From Maricaulis parjimensis (lineage in GTDB: Bacteria; Pseudomonadota; Alphaproteobacteria; Caulobacterales; Maricaulaceae): a stretch of 64,000 bases of DNA. The stretch is from contig NZ_JADOTT010000011.1 in NCBI RefSeq assembly GCF_016817355.1, positions 1 through 64,000 of the forward strand, written 5' to 3'. Numbering within the stretch: position 1 is the stretch's first letter; every line of letters starts with the position of its first letter. Shown in pieces: positions 24,202-33,908 of this stretch. The notes beneath the pieces are model-generated. The model ran no database searches and had not been told where the DNA came from. It saw only the letters and a list, made by a program, of their open reading frames with translations. The translations under genes were made by a program, and so were the position numbers.

Positions 24202-25638
24202 TCAGTCGTCGCTCTCGCCGGTCTCTTCGTCCGGCAGGCGGACTTCGAGAACGGTGCGATTGGTCGGGCGCAGATATTCCTGGGCCGTGGACATGACGAG
24301 TTCCGGCGTGACCTGGTTGAAGCCTTCCGTGATCCGGTTGATCCGCTCCGGGTCGTCATCGAACAGGGCGAAGGCGGCCAGAAGGTCCACCAGTCCAAAA
24401 CGGGTGGAGGTGTCCACCGTGTCGTAGAAATCGGACAGGAGCTTGGTGCGGGCGCGTTCCAGATCGGCCTGGCTGACCGGCTCGGACCGGATGCCCTCGA
24501 CCGTCGTGTCGATCGTCGTCATGACATCGGACACCGTGAACTCACTGTCGTGGATCAGGCCGACCGTCCACAGCATGGGACCGTCATAATTGAAGGCATT
24601 GCCCAAGAGGTTGATGCCGCCGAACACGCCGGAGGCAAAGCCTTCCTCATTGACCAGGCTCTGCGTGAGGCGGCTGTCATCGCCCTGCAGCAGCAATTGG
24701 TCGATCAGGATCATGGCATAATATTCCGGCGTTCCGCGTTCGGGCATGTGATAGCCCACGGCGAGGGCCGGCTGGTTGGCCAGCGCATCTTCGCGCACCG
24801 CAAACTTCTCTTCGGTCTGGCGCGGTTCGGAGACGTCGATCTGAGGCAGCGGGTCGCCGGCTTCGATATGGCCGAACATGGTCTCGATCCAGCCTAGCGT
24901 CTCCTCCCGGTCGATATCGCCGGCCACCACGATCACCGCATTATTGGGCGCGTAGAACTGGTCGAAGAAGGTCTGGGCATCTTCCAGGCTGGCTGCGTCC
25001 AGATCGGTCAGGTCGCCATAGAAATTGTGCGAATTGTGCCAGTTCTCATTGGCCGCCATCGGCAGGTCGATCCAGATCCAACCGCCATAGGGCTGGTTGA
25101 TCACATTCACGAAGACCTCGTTGCGGACGACTTCGCGCTGATTGTCCAGCTGGCCCTCGTCGAGATCGGGATAGGCCATGCGATCGGCTTCGGCCCACAG
25201 CACCGCTTCCAGCGCGTTGGAGGGCACGACTTCGAAGTAATTGGTGAAGTCATAGCGGGTGGAGCCATTATTCACCCCGCCCGATCCGTAGATCAGGGAG
25301 TCGAAGGCACCATGCGGCAGGTTGCGCGAGCCCTGGAACATCAAGTGTTCAAACAGGTGCGCGAAACCGGTGCGGCCCTGGGGTTCATTGCGGAACCCCA
25401 CCCCGTAATAGACGGCCACCGTCGCGGTGGGCACGCTGTCATCCTCGGACAGGACGACCCGCAGACCATTGTCCAGCTGGTGATAGCTGACATCGACCGT
25501 GAAATCGGTCGACAGGGCGGGAGCGGAAGTGTCGGTCGTGGCGGTGTCGGTCCCTGTCTCTTCCGGTGCGTCTGCCGGTTGGCAGGCGACCAGGAGCAGA
25601 GCACCGAAACCGGTGACCAGGCCTGTAATGGTGCGCAT
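24202..25638 (-). CDS. M16 zinc metallopeptidase, catalytic lipoprotein subunit (pair 2)
   Basis: 478 residues. Lipobox L-L-V-A-C puts the acylated cysteine at 19. Inverted zinc motif H94-L-F-E97-H98 with the distal ligand E174 (RNEVF), so the M16 site is complete. It should cleave peptides in the periplasm, anchored to a membrane. The start at 25638 was chosen for the signal peptide. Followed by the non-catalytic partner after 26 bases. Closely resembles the catalytic subunit at 27192. Confidence 0.93.
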   Translation of the reverse strand: MRTITGLVTGFGALLLVACQPADAPEETGTDTATTDTSAPALSTDFTVDVSYHQLDNGLRVVLSEDDSVPTATVAVYYGVGFRNEPQGRTGFAHLFEHLMFQGSRNLPHGAFDSLIYGSGGVNNGSTRYDFTNYFEVVPSNALEAVLWAEADRMAYPDLDEGQLDNQREVVRNEVFVNVINQPYGGWIWIDLPMAANENWHNSHNFYGDLTDLDAASLEDAQTFFDQFYAPNNAVIVVAGDIDREETLGWIETMFGHIEAGDPLPQIDVSEPRQTEEKFAVREDALANQPALAVGYHMPERGTPEYYAMILIDQLLLQGDDSRLTQSLVNEEGFASGVFGGINLLGNAFNYDGPMLWTVGLIHDSEFTVSDVMTTIDTTVEGIRSEPVSQADLERARTKLLSDFYDTVDTSTRFGLVDLLAAFALFDDDPERINRITEGFNQVTPELVMSTAQEYLRPTNRTVLEVRLPDEETGESDD

Positions 25639-25740
25639 GAAATCCCCACTGCGAGCTTGAAAACGCGTCGGCGCCATCAAAGCCGCGGCAGCTCTGCCGG
25701 TCAAAGGGTCATGGACAAGATTTAATGCGAACGCGCCGAT

Positions 25741-27189
25741 CTACTCGTTTTCGCCCTCCCGAACGAAGCGGACATTCTGCAGCTGAGGCAAGGCGCGGAT
25801 ACCTTCTTCGATCCGGTCCATGTCGCCGACAATCACCAGGGTCATGCGGTCGCGTGCCAGGAATTCCCGCGACAGATTCATCACGGCATGCCCATCGACG
25901 CGGCGGATCTGGCTGGCATAGGTGTCCAGATAGTCTTCGGGCAGGTCGAATTCATTGCGCAGGGCAATCTGGCTGACCAGGCTGAGCCGCGACCCGATCG
26001 ACATGATGTAGCGGGCGATCATCCAGTCCGCGATGCCCTCGGCCTGCAAGGGCCGGAAGGTGGAATAGTCGATAATGGTCAGCACGTCCTGCAGGGCAGA
26101 GACCGTCGCTTCGGTGTCGATATCGTCGGTATAGGACCAGGAAGCGCCGCCGCGGGTCCAGTTGAGGAAAGTCTGCGGCGCATAGGAATTGCCGGTCTCG
26201 ATCATGCGACCAACGATCATGCCGCCCATCGCGGTATCCATCACTTCCAGGGCCGGGGCCGATTTCGATGTGATGGGCGGTACCGGATAGCTCAAGAAGA
26301 CGGTGGATTGGGGCGCGCCGGGACGGTCGATCAGGTGGACGACATTGTTCACCTGCGGAATGGCATCAATGCCTTCATCCGCCGGACCGCGTTCCCAGTC
26401 GCTGAAATGCTCCCGCACGGCGGCTTCCATGGCCTCGGCGTCGAACTGGCCCGTGATGTAGATATGGGTGCGCCCCGCCCCGAAATGCTCGCGGTGGAAA
26501 CGGCGCACATCGGCCAGGGTGTAGCTGTCCAGCTGGGCCCGGCTGGGAATGGTTGTGTAGAAAGGGTGGTCTTCGGGGTGCTGGTAAAGGTTCAGCGCCG
26601 CCGTGGCGATCAGGCCGGGCTGCTGACGCCAGCCCTCGGCCAGCTGGATGATCGTGCTTCGCGCGGCCTCGAAGCGCTCTTCGGGAAAGTCGGGTTCGCG
26701 TACGGTTTCCGCCAGCAGGGCCAGGGCTTCCGGCCCGTATTCCGACAGTACAAAACTCATGAAGGTGGCGCGGTCGGTGCGGACGCTGGACATCAGCGAT
26801 CCGCCCATCGCCCCGAAGGTCTCCGCAATCTCGTCGTCGGTCCGGCCGCCCGCGCCTTGCGACATGACTTCCACGGTCAGGTCGGAGAGCCAGGTATTGC
26901 GGCCTTCATCAATATTGCCGGCGCGGACTTCCACGCGGATATCGATGGTGGGCGTCATGCCCCAGGGGATGAAGGTCACTTCCAGCCCGTTATCCAGAAC
27001 CATTGTCCAGTTGTTGGGGGTTTCGAACCCGGGGACCGGACCGGGCGGCGCGATATAGGCCGGCAGGTGGGCATTGGGTGCCGGATTGGTCTCGCCAGCC
27101 TCCTGGGCCAGGGTGGGCGAGAGGGCGATCAGGCTGGCGAAGCCGGCGGCGGCAAGGCTGCGCAGGGAGTGGATAATGGCGTGGGTCAT
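25741..27189 (-). CDS. M16 peptidase non-catalytic partner subunit (pair 1)
   Basis: 482 residues with a signal peptide (about 1-29). At the zinc site it has D-L-T-V-E-V-M-S-Q-G (103-112), without histidines. Unlike the pair 2 partner, the region that normally carries the R...Y motif reads GRMIETGNSYAPQTF (327-341), so the arginine pattern is degenerate. The ATG at 27189 has AGGAG seven bases upstream and lies just after the upstream gene's stop, meaning coupled translation. Confidence 0.88.
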   Translation of the reverse strand: MTHAIIHSLRSLAAAGFASLIALSPTLAQEAGETNPAPNAHLPAYIAPPGPVPGFETPNNWTMVLDNGLEVTFIPWGMTPTIDIRVEVRAGNIDEGRNTWLSDLTVEVMSQGAGGRTDDEIAETFGAMGGSLMSSVRTDRATFMSFVLSEYGPEALALLAETVREPDFPEERFEAARSTIIQLAEGWRQQPGLIATAALNLYQHPEDHPFYTTIPSRAQLDSYTLADVRRFHREHFGAGRTHIYITGQFDAEAMEAAVREHFSDWERGPADEGIDAIPQVNNVVHLIDRPGAPQSTVFLSYPVPPITSKSAPALEVMDTAMGGMIVGRMIETGNSYAPQTFLNWTRGGASWSYTDDIDTEATVSALQDVLTIIDYSTFRPLQAEGIADWMIARYIMSIGSRLSLVSQIALRNEFDLPEDYLDTYASQIRRVDGHAVMNLSREFLARDRMTLVIVGDMDRIEEGIRALPQLQNVRFVREGENE

Positions 27190-27191
27190 GA

Positions 27192-28601
27192 TCACTCTCC
27201 TGCCTCGGCTGAGGAACCGGGAATGGCCATCACGACGCTGCGCCGTTCGGGCCGCAAATAGGTGCGGGCGGTTTCGCGGATCAGCTCTGGCGTGACGTGT
27301 TCAATCCCTTCCTCGATCCGGTTGATCCGCGTCGGGTCATCGTCGAACAGGGCGAAGCTGGCCAGCAGATCGACAATTCCGTCGCGCTCGGACGGGTTGT
27401 CGATGGAAATGTAGAATTCCACCAGGCGTTTGGCACGGGCGCGGGCGATTTCCTCTGGGCTGACGAGTTCTTCGCGCAGACGGGCAATCTCGCCATCGAG
27501 CATGGCCAGGACATCGTCCGAACTCACCGTGTCGGGATGGATGATATTGTACTCCCACAGCATCGGCCCGTTGTAGTCATAGGCATTGCCCAGGGCATTG
27601 ATGCTGCCCGAAACCCGATTGCCATAGCCCTGGTCAGCGGCCACGCGCTGCATGCGGGCGTCATCGCCGGAGATCAGGATCATGTCGATCAGCATCATGG
27701 CGTAGTATTCCGGGGTTCCGCGCGGAGGCATGTGATAGCCCACGGCGACACCGGGCTGGGTGGCATTGGGATAGGTGAGGTCGCGGCGGCGCTCAGCGGT
27801 CTGTTCCGGTTCGCTGACATCCAGTTCCGGCAGGGCGGGACCCTGCGGGATCGGTCCGAACCAGTCGGCGATGCGCGTGCGGGTCGTCTCCAGGTCGAAA
27901 TCACCCGCCACGACCAGGACGGCATTATTCGGCGTGTAGTATTGGCGGAAGAATTCGCGGGCATCCTCGGCCGTGGCAGCGTCGAGATCGCTCAGATCGC
28001 CGTAGAAATTGTGCGCATTGTGCCAGTTCACGAAGGCCGTCATCGGCAGGTCGATCAGCGGCCAGCCCTGATAGGGCTGGTTCTCGACATTCAGGAAAAT
28101 CTCGTTGCGCACGCCATTGCGGTGGGAATTGATGTGGCGACGCGTCAGCAGCGGGCCGGACATGCGGTCGGCCTCGGCCCACAGGATCATGTCCAAAGCG
28201 TTGGACGGGACCGTGCTGACATAGCGGGTGAAGTCGAAACGCGTGAACGCGGCCGACGAACCGCCCGTCTCCGAGATGATCGCGTCGAAGGGGATATCCC
28301 CACGCAATTCGGCACCGGCGAAATAGAGATGTTCGAACAAATGGGCATAGCCGGTCCGGCCGGGCGGTTCACTGCGGAAGCCGATGCCGAAATAGAGGCC
28401 CACGGAAACGGTCGGCACAGTGCTGTCCGGTGACAGGACGACGCGCAGCCCGTTGTCGAGGGTTTCATAATGGATGGGGATGTCCAGCGAGGGCGTGTCG
28501 GCATGGGCCGGTTGGCTCAGGACCAGACCCGTCCCGAGGACGGCAGCAAAACAGGCCACACGGGAGGCAACCCGTGCGAAACGCTTGAGACTCAACAACA
28601 T
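27192..28601 (-). CDS. M16 zinc metallopeptidase, catalytic subunit (pair 1)
   Basis: 469 residues with a signal peptide (about 1-34, ending PAHAD) but, unlike pair 2, no lipobox. Zinc motif H87-L-F-E90-H91 and distal E167 (RNEIF). First gene of the four-gene M16 array, 65 bases downstream of ubiA on the same strand. Substrate is unknown; M16B enzymes degrade short peptides. It shares long stretches with the other catalytic subunit (for example W-x-N-x-H-N-F-Y-G-D-L), evidence of a tandem duplication. Confidence 0.92.
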   Translation of the reverse strand: MLLSLKRFARVASRVACFAAVLGTGLVLSQPAHADTPSLDIPIHYETLDNGLRVVLSPDSTVPTVSVGLYFGIGFRSEPPGRTGYAHLFEHLYFAGAELRGDIPFDAIISETGGSSAAFTRFDFTRYVSTVPSNALDMILWAEADRMSGPLLTRRHINSHRNGVRNEIFLNVENQPYQGWPLIDLPMTAFVNWHNAHNFYGDLSDLDAATAEDAREFFRQYYTPNNAVLVVAGDFDLETTRTRIADWFGPIPQGPALPELDVSEPEQTAERRRDLTYPNATQPGVAVGYHMPPRGTPEYYAMMLIDMILISGDDARMQRVAADQGYGNRVSGSINALGNAYDYNGPMLWEYNIIHPDTVSSDDVLAMLDGEIARLREELVSPEEIARARAKRLVEFYISIDNPSERDGIVDLLASFALFDDDPTRINRIEEGIEHVTPELIRETARTYLRPERRSVVMAIPGSSAEAGE

Positions 28602-28666
28602 CCAGTTTGACCCCGGCTCTCTTCTCACCCTTGAGGGTTGTATCCAGCCATGAACCGGACGGGCCG

Positions 28667-29593
28667 TCAAACCAGGGCGCCCACCATGAAGGTCAGGACG
28701 AGAAGCAGGCCGCTGGTCCGGTTCGCCTTGAACAGGGCGAGGCAGCGGGCCCCGTCGGTGATGTCCAGTTCGCGCACCTGGTTGAACAGATGGGCAGTGT
28801 AGAGCGTGAAGGGGATGACGACGAAGGGCGAGGCGTCACTCAGCCAGATGGCCAGCGCCACGCCCACGGCATTGAGGCCGTAAAAGCCGGCGACCCAGTA
28901 TTGCGAATTCTCGCCGAACAGGCGGGCGGTGGATTTCACGCCGACCAGCGCATCATCCTCGGCATCCTGATGGGCATAGATCGTGTCATAGCCCAGCGTC
29001 CAGAAGACGGCGGCGGCATAAAGCGCGAGGGCGGTAAGGTCGAATGTGCCGGCCACGGCGGTATAGCCGACGGGAATGCCCCAATTGAAGGTCAGGCCAA
29101 GCCAGGCCTGCGGCCACCAGGTGATCCGCTTCATGAAGGGATAGGCGGCGACCAGTAGCAGGGAGGCCAGGCCGACCCCGATCGCCAGGATCGGCAATTG
29201 CACCAGCACGACCAGGCCGACCAGGCTTTGCGCCACTAGGAACAGCCAGGCCTGTTTGCGCGAGACCGAGCCGGCCGGCAGCGGCCGGTCCGCCGTGCGG
29301 GCGACCTGGGCATCCAGGTCCTGGTCGACAAGGTCGTTATAGGTGCAGCCTGCACCGCGCATGGCGACGGCACCGATGGCGAACAGGACGGCATAATAGA
29401 GATCGATCCAGCCCAGGCCTTCGCCGGTGCGCGCCAGCATCAGCCCCATCCAGCAGGGCAGGCCGAGCAGCCAGAAGCCGATCGGCCGGTCATAGCGGGC
29501 CAGACGCAGATAGGGGCGCACCGCGGTCGGAGCGCGGTCCACCCAGGATTTAGGAAGGCTGTCGGCGACTCGCCGGTCGAAATTCAGTTGCAT
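28667..29593 (-). CDS. ubiA: 4-hydroxybenzoate polyprenyltransferase
   Basis: 308 residues with about eight membrane helices. The first aspartate-rich motif N86-D-x2-D-x-D-x-D and second Y-D-x3-A-x2-D-x2-D-D are intact, as in UbiA enzymes that attach a polyprenyl chain to 4-hydroxybenzoate in ubiquinone synthesis. The ATG at 29593 lacks a clear ribosome site, but the length fits the family; the frame extends 28 residues upstream. Divergent from rsmE, 77 bases between the starts. Confidence 0.93.
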   Translation of the reverse strand: MQLNFDRRVADSLPKSWVDRAPTAVRPYLRLARYDRPIGFWLLGLPCWMGLMLARTGEGLGWIDLYYAVLFAIGAVAMRGAGCTYNDLVDQDLDAQVARTADRPLPAGSVSRKQAWLFLVAQSLVGLVVLVQLPILAIGVGLASLLLVAAYPFMKRITWWPQAWLGLTFNWGIPVGYTAVAGTFDLTALALYAAAVFWTLGYDTIYAHQDAEDDALVGVKSTARLFGENSQYWVAGFYGLNAVGVALAIWLSDASPFVVIPFTLYTAHLFNQVRELDITDGARCLALFKANRTSGLLLVLTFMVGALV

Positions 29594-29670
29594 TTTCGCG
29601 GTGTGGCAAAACCATGGGGCCAATTCAAGGCGCTCTTGACGTTGACGCACAGCGCCGTCAAAGCGGGGGA

Positions 29671-30438
29671 ATGTCAACCGATCCGCGCCTCTATGTCACC
29701 CAGAACCTCCAATCCGGCCAGGCCATCGCCCTGCCGAAAGAGGATGCCCACTACCTCATCAATGTGATGCGGCGGGGCGAGGGCGACACGGTGCGCCTGT
29801 TCAACGGACGCGATGGCGAATGGCGTGCGCGCCTGGTCGAGGCCAGCCGCAAGACGGCTGTACTGGAACCGGTCGAGCAGACGCGCGAACAGATCGGCGT
29901 GCCCGATCTCTGGCTGCTCTTTGCTCCGGTGAAACGTCAGAAGACCGATCTGATCGTCGAGAAAGCGACCGAGCTGGGCGTGGCCCGTATCGCGCCTGTC
30001 GTCACCGCGCGCACCCAGAGCGACCGGATCAAGCCGGAACGGCTGCAGCTGATCGCCAAGGAAGCCGCCGAACAGACCGAACGCCTCGACCTGCCCGAGC
30101 TCGCCGGACTGGAAAAGCTGGACCGGGTGCTTGATGGCTGGGACGCCTCTCGCACGCTGATCTTCTGCGACGAGGCGGGCGATGAGACGGGCCAGCCCTG
30201 GGGCGGCGCCCGGGGCCGGGGGCGGCCCATGTCTGACACGTTGGCGGACGCGGAAGCGGGACCGGCGGCGATCCTGATCGGGCCGGAGGGCGGGTTTTCC
30301 GAGGCGGAACGCCAGCGCCTGCGGGATCACGATGCCGTCATTGCGGTGACGCTGGGGCCGCGCATATTGCGGGCGGAAACCGCTGCCGTGGCAGCCCTCG
30401 TGCTCTGGCAGAGCCTGCAAGGGGATTGGCGCAGCTGA
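29671..30438 (+). CDS. rsmE: 16S rRNA (uracil1498-N3)-methyltransferase
   Basis: 255 residues. N-terminal PUA-like domain (about 1-72) and a SPOUT-fold catalytic domain with the trefoil-knot motifs ILIGPEGGF and LGPRILRAETA near the end. It methylates U1498 of 16S rRNA. The segment between (GGARGRGRPM) is a small insert common in alphaproteobacterial copies. GGGGGA before the ATG. Followed by gshA on the same strand, an arrangement often seen in this class. Confidence 0.93.
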   Translation: MSTDPRLYVTQNLQSGQAIALPKEDAHYLINVMRRGEGDTVRLFNGRDGEWRARLVEASRKTAVLEPVEQTREQIGVPDLWLLFAPVKRQKTDLIVEKATELGVARIAPVVTARTQSDRIKPERLQLIAKEAAEQTERLDLPELAGLEKLDRVLDGWDASRTLIFCDEAGDETGQPWGGARGRGRPMSDTLADAEAGPAAILIGPEGGFSEAERQRLRDHDAVIAVTLGPRILRAETAAVAALVLWQSLQGDWRS

Positions 30439-30533
30439 TCCGCGCATCGCACAAATACAGGCATCAACCCTTGTCCCGGGCCGAACACCCCCATATCTGA
30501 TGCGGACATTTTGAGGCAGAGCGGGGCGCTTCG

Positions 30534-31910
30534 ATGAGCGGCACGTATAATCCGGGCGGCGAAGGTGCTCCCATTGAGAACCTGGACCAGCTGACAGGCT
30601 ATTTCGCCGCCGGTTCCAAACCGGCTGATGCGTTCCGCATCGGGACCGAACACGAGAAGTTCGGCTTTGCCCTGGGCGATCACACACCCCTTCCCTATGA
30701 GAATGGCGGCGGTCCCAGCGTGAAGAAGATGCTGGAAGGCCTGCAGCGTTTCGGCTGGGATCCGGTCGAGGAAGACGGTGTCCTGATCGCGCTCAAGCGC
30801 AAGGGCGCCTCCATCACGCTGGAGCCGGGTGGCCAGTTCGAGCTTTCCGGTGCGCCGCTGGAGACGATCCACCAGACCTGTGGCGAGGTGAATGGCCATC
30901 TCAAGGAAGTGCGTGAAGTGGCCGACGAGATCGGTGCCGGCTTCCTGGGCCTGGGCTTCTCGCCGAAATGGTCCCTGGAAGAGACGCCGATGATGCCCAA
31001 GGCGCGCTACAAGCTGATGAAGGCCTACATGCCCAAGGTGGGCACGATGGGTCATCAGATGATGTTCCGCTCCTGTACGGTCCAGACCAATCTGGATTTC
31101 TCGTCGGAAGCCGACATGGCGAAGAAATTCCGCGTCTCGCTGGCCCTGCAGCCGATCGCGACGGCGCTGTTCGCCAACTCGCCCTTCAAGGACAAGGGGC
31201 TGAACGGCTTCCTCTCCTATCGCGGCCATGTCTGGACCGACACGGATAATCACCGCACCGGCATGTTGCCCTTCGTCTTCGAGGACGGGTTCGGTTTCGA
31301 ACAGTATCGCGACTGGGCGCTGGACGTGCCGATGTATTTCGTCAAGCGCAACGGGGAATACCTGGATGCGACGGGCAAGTCCTTCCGCGACTTCCTCGCC
31401 GGCAAGCTGGACATCCTGCCCGGCGAAAAGCCGGTGATGAGCGATTGGGAAGACCATCTCTCCACCGTTTTCCCGGAAGTGCGTCTGAAGACCTTCCTGG
31501 AAATGCGCGGCGCCGATAGCGGCCCGTGGAACACGCTGTGCGCCCTGCCGGCCTTCTGGGTGGGCCTGCTCTATGACGATACCGCTCTGGATGCCGCCTG
31601 GGATCTGGTGAAGGATTGGACCGAGGCCGAACGCGATGCCCTGCGTCTGGGCGCAGCCAAGACCGGTCTGCATACGCCTTTCCGCAATGGCACGCTGCAG
31701 GATGTCGCCCAACAGGTTCTGGCCATTTCCCGCGCCGGTCTCAATGCGCGCAAGCGCCTGAACGGCCACGGCGAAAACGAAGCGCTCTTCCTCGATGATC
31801 TCGACGAGATCGCCCGCACCGGCCGGACCCGCGCCGACGATCTGATCGCCCGCTTCAAGGACGAATGGGGCGGCGAGATCGAGCCCGTCTTCACCGAGTG
31901 CGCCTACTAG
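30534..31910 (+). CDS. gshA: Glutamate-cysteine ligase (GCS2/plant-like type)
   Basis: 458 residues. First step of glutathione synthesis: joins L-glutamate and L-cysteine with ATP. The family motifs are clear: RIGTEHEKFGF near residue 35, LEPGGQFELSG near 100, MMFRSCTVQTNLDF near 180 and LEMRGAD near 325. This is the form shared by alphaproteobacteria and plants rather than the E. coli form. It is 95 bases after rsmE. Confidence 0.95.
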   Translation: MSGTYNPGGEGAPIENLDQLTGYFAAGSKPADAFRIGTEHEKFGFALGDHTPLPYENGGGPSVKKMLEGLQRFGWDPVEEDGVLIALKRKGASITLEPGGQFELSGAPLETIHQTCGEVNGHLKEVREVADEIGAGFLGLGFSPKWSLEETPMMPKARYKLMKAYMPKVGTMGHQMMFRSCTVQTNLDFSSEADMAKKFRVSLALQPIATALFANSPFKDKGLNGFLSYRGHVWTDTDNHRTGMLPFVFEDGFGFEQYRDWALDVPMYFVKRNGEYLDATGKSFRDFLAGKLDILPGEKPVMSDWEDHLSTVFPEVRLKTFLEMRGADSGPWNTLCALPAFWVGLLYDDTALDAAWDLVKDWTEAERDALRLGAAKTGLHTPFRNGTLQDVAQQVLAISRAGLNARKRLNGHGENEALFLDDLDEIARTGRTRADDLIARFKDEWGGEIEPVFTECAY

Positions 31911-32024
31911 ATCACCCAGGTTTGACCGGCCCAGCCGCGTCACAGGCTTGAGTGGTCTTCTCCCCCATGGTCAATTGCGCGCCATGATTTTTCCCGCGTG
32001 GGGCGGGTAATGGGGAGATTTTGC

Positions 32025-33836
32025 GTGACGGACACGACCGCAACGCCAGCAACGGCGGAAAACAAGGACACGTCCTTCTTCGGGCATCCGAAGGGCCTGG
32101 CCATCCTTTTCCTGACAGAAATGTGGGAGCGTTTTTCCTATTACGGGATGCGCGCCCTGCTGATCATTTACCTGACCCAGCACTTCCTTTTCTCGGAATC
32201 GCAATCGGGCATCATCTACGGCGCCTATACCGCGCTGGTCTACGTGATGACGATCATCGGCGGCACGCTCGCCGACCGGTATCTGGGACAGAGGAAAGCG
32301 GTCACATTCGGGGCCATCCTGCTCGTTCTGGGCCATGGCCTCATGGCCTTCGAGGGGTCCGGTTCGCAGCAGATTCTGACCTATGAAGGCAGCGAATACG
32401 TCATCGAACTGGACGGCCGCAGTGCGACTGCCAGCCAGATGATCGTGTCCGATAGCGGCTCCTCGATGATCTCCTTCTCCGAAGGCGGCGCCAGCATTCT
32501 GGTGCAATCGCCCGAGGCAGTCGGCCTGCCGGCGGAAATTCCCTATGATGAGAGCATGACGCGCGTGGAGCAGCAGGAGCTCTACGTAAACATCCTCTAC
32601 CTCGCTCTGGCCCTGATCATTGCGGGTGTTGGCTTCCTGAAGGCGAACATCTCCACGATCGTGGGCTCGCTCTACGGGCTGGGTGATACGCGCCGGGATT
32701 CCGGTTTCACCATCTTCTACATGGGCATCAATCTGGGCTCGCTCCTGTCCTCCGCGACCATTGCCTGGATTGGCATCGTCTATGGCTGGGCCTGGGGCTT
32801 CGGTCTGGCCGGTATCGGCATGCTGGCCGGTCTGGCGACTTTCCTCTTCTTCCAGCCCTGGCTGGAAGGCCGCGCCGAGCCGCCGAACCCGGAAAAGCTG
32901 AAGGAGAAAATCCTCGGCCCGCTCAATGTCGAATATGCCTGCTATCTGTCCGGTCTGGCGATCATCGCCGTGGCCATGCTGGCCGTGATGAACCCGGAAT
33001 ACATGGGCGGCATTCTCGGCCCGTTGGGCGTGATCATGCTGCTTGTCCTGTGCGGCATGGCGCTGTTCACGATGAAGGGTTTGGAACGCCGGCGCATGTT
33101 CGCCGCGATCTATTTCGTGCTCGCACAAATCCCGTTCTGGGCTCTGTTCGAGCAGGCCGGTTCCTCGCTGAACCTCTTCACCTTCCGCCTCGTCGACACG
33201 ACCATGTTCGGGGTGAATATCCCGGGCACCGTGTTCCAGGGGCTGAATTCCGGCTTCATCGTGATCTTCGCGCCGCTCCTGGCCTGGGCCTGGATTGCCC
33301 TGGCCAAGAAGAAGCTGAACCCGTCCACGCCGGTGAAATTCGCGCTGGGCGTCTTTATGGCGGGCCTGGGCTTCTACGTCCTGGTGTTGGGCATCAATTC
33401 CGTGGGCGCAGCGGCGCTGACGCCGGTCTTCTTCATCTTCGCCATCTACTGGATCCACACCATGGGTGAGCTGATGCTGTCCCCGGTCGGTCTGTCGGCC
33501 GTTACCAAGCTCGCTCCGGCGCGTGTGGTCGGCATGACGATGGGGGCCTGGTTCCTGTATTCCGGCCTGTCCAACTTCCTGGCCGGTGTGATTGCATCGA
33601 ATACGGGTGCTGAGACACTGGGTGGCCAGCTGACCGACGTGGCGGCCGCCAAGGCGGGCTATGCCGAGGTCTATTCCAATGTGGGCCTGGTCGCGATGGG
33701 TATCGCCGTCCTGATGCTGCTCCTGTCGCCGGTCATCAAATGGCTGATGGCGGGCGCTGAAGACCAGATGGTCCCCCATCCGACCGAGACCGAGGCGGGT
33801 GGCCAGTCCATGGACCGCTCGTCCGACGCGCCGTAA
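32025..33836 (+). CDS. POT/PTR family proton-dependent oligopeptide transporter
   Basis: About 603 residues if started at GTG 32025 (GGGGAGA six bases upstream; ATG 32010 is the alternative). The N-terminal E-x-x-E-R-F-S-Y-Y-G motif is the hallmark of proton-coupled peptide transporters, and about 14 membrane segments follow. Between helices 3 and 4 lies an approximately 75-residue, Ser/Glu-rich non-membrane insert, longer than in the classic transporters. It takes up di- and tripeptides. Ends at a shared bidirectional terminator. Confidence 0.92.
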   Translation: MTDTTATPATAENKDTSFFGHPKGLAILFLTEMWERFSYYGMRALLIIYLTQHFLFSESQSGIIYGAYTALVYVMTIIGGTLADRYLGQRKAVTFGAILLVLGHGLMAFEGSGSQQILTYEGSEYVIELDGRSATASQMIVSDSGSSMISFSEGGASILVQSPEAVGLPAEIPYDESMTRVEQQELYVNILYLALALIIAGVGFLKANISTIVGSLYGLGDTRRDSGFTIFYMGINLGSLLSSATIAWIGIVYGWAWGFGLAGIGMLAGLATFLFFQPWLEGRAEPPNPEKLKEKILGPLNVEYACYLSGLAIIAVAMLAVMNPEYMGGILGPLGVIMLLVLCGMALFTMKGLERRRMFAAIYFVLAQIPFWALFEQAGSSLNLFTFRLVDTTMFGVNIPGTVFQGLNSGFIVIFAPLLAWAWIALAKKKLNPSTPVKFALGVFMAGLGFYVLVLGINSVGAAALTPVFFIFAIYWIHTMGELMLSPVGLSAVTKLAPARVVGMTMGAWFLYSGLSNFLAGVIASNTGAETLGGQLTDVAAAKAGYAEVYSNVGLVAMGIAVLMLLLSPVIKWLMAGAEDQMVPHPTETEAGGQSMDRSSDAP

Positions 33837-33857
33837 GCTGGCGTCGGATCCAAACAG

Positions 33858-33894
33858 AAAGGCCGCGGGGTTCGCTCCGCGGCCTTTTTCTTTT
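33858..33894. terminator. Bidirectional rho-independent terminator
   Basis: Stem AAAGGCCGCGG / CCGCGGCCTTT (33858-33868 with 33877-33887), loop of eight, then TTCTTTT on the plus strand and TTTCTGTTT on the minus strand. It serves both the transporter and the converging protease gene. Confidence 0.9.
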
Positions 33895-33908
33895 CGTGAC
33901 TGTCAGCT

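Noticed and set aside
31971-33779. 602-codon minus-strand frame opposite the POT transporter
   Set aside because: Low-complexity His/Gln/Glu composition and complete overlap with a well-supported transporter; a shadow frame.
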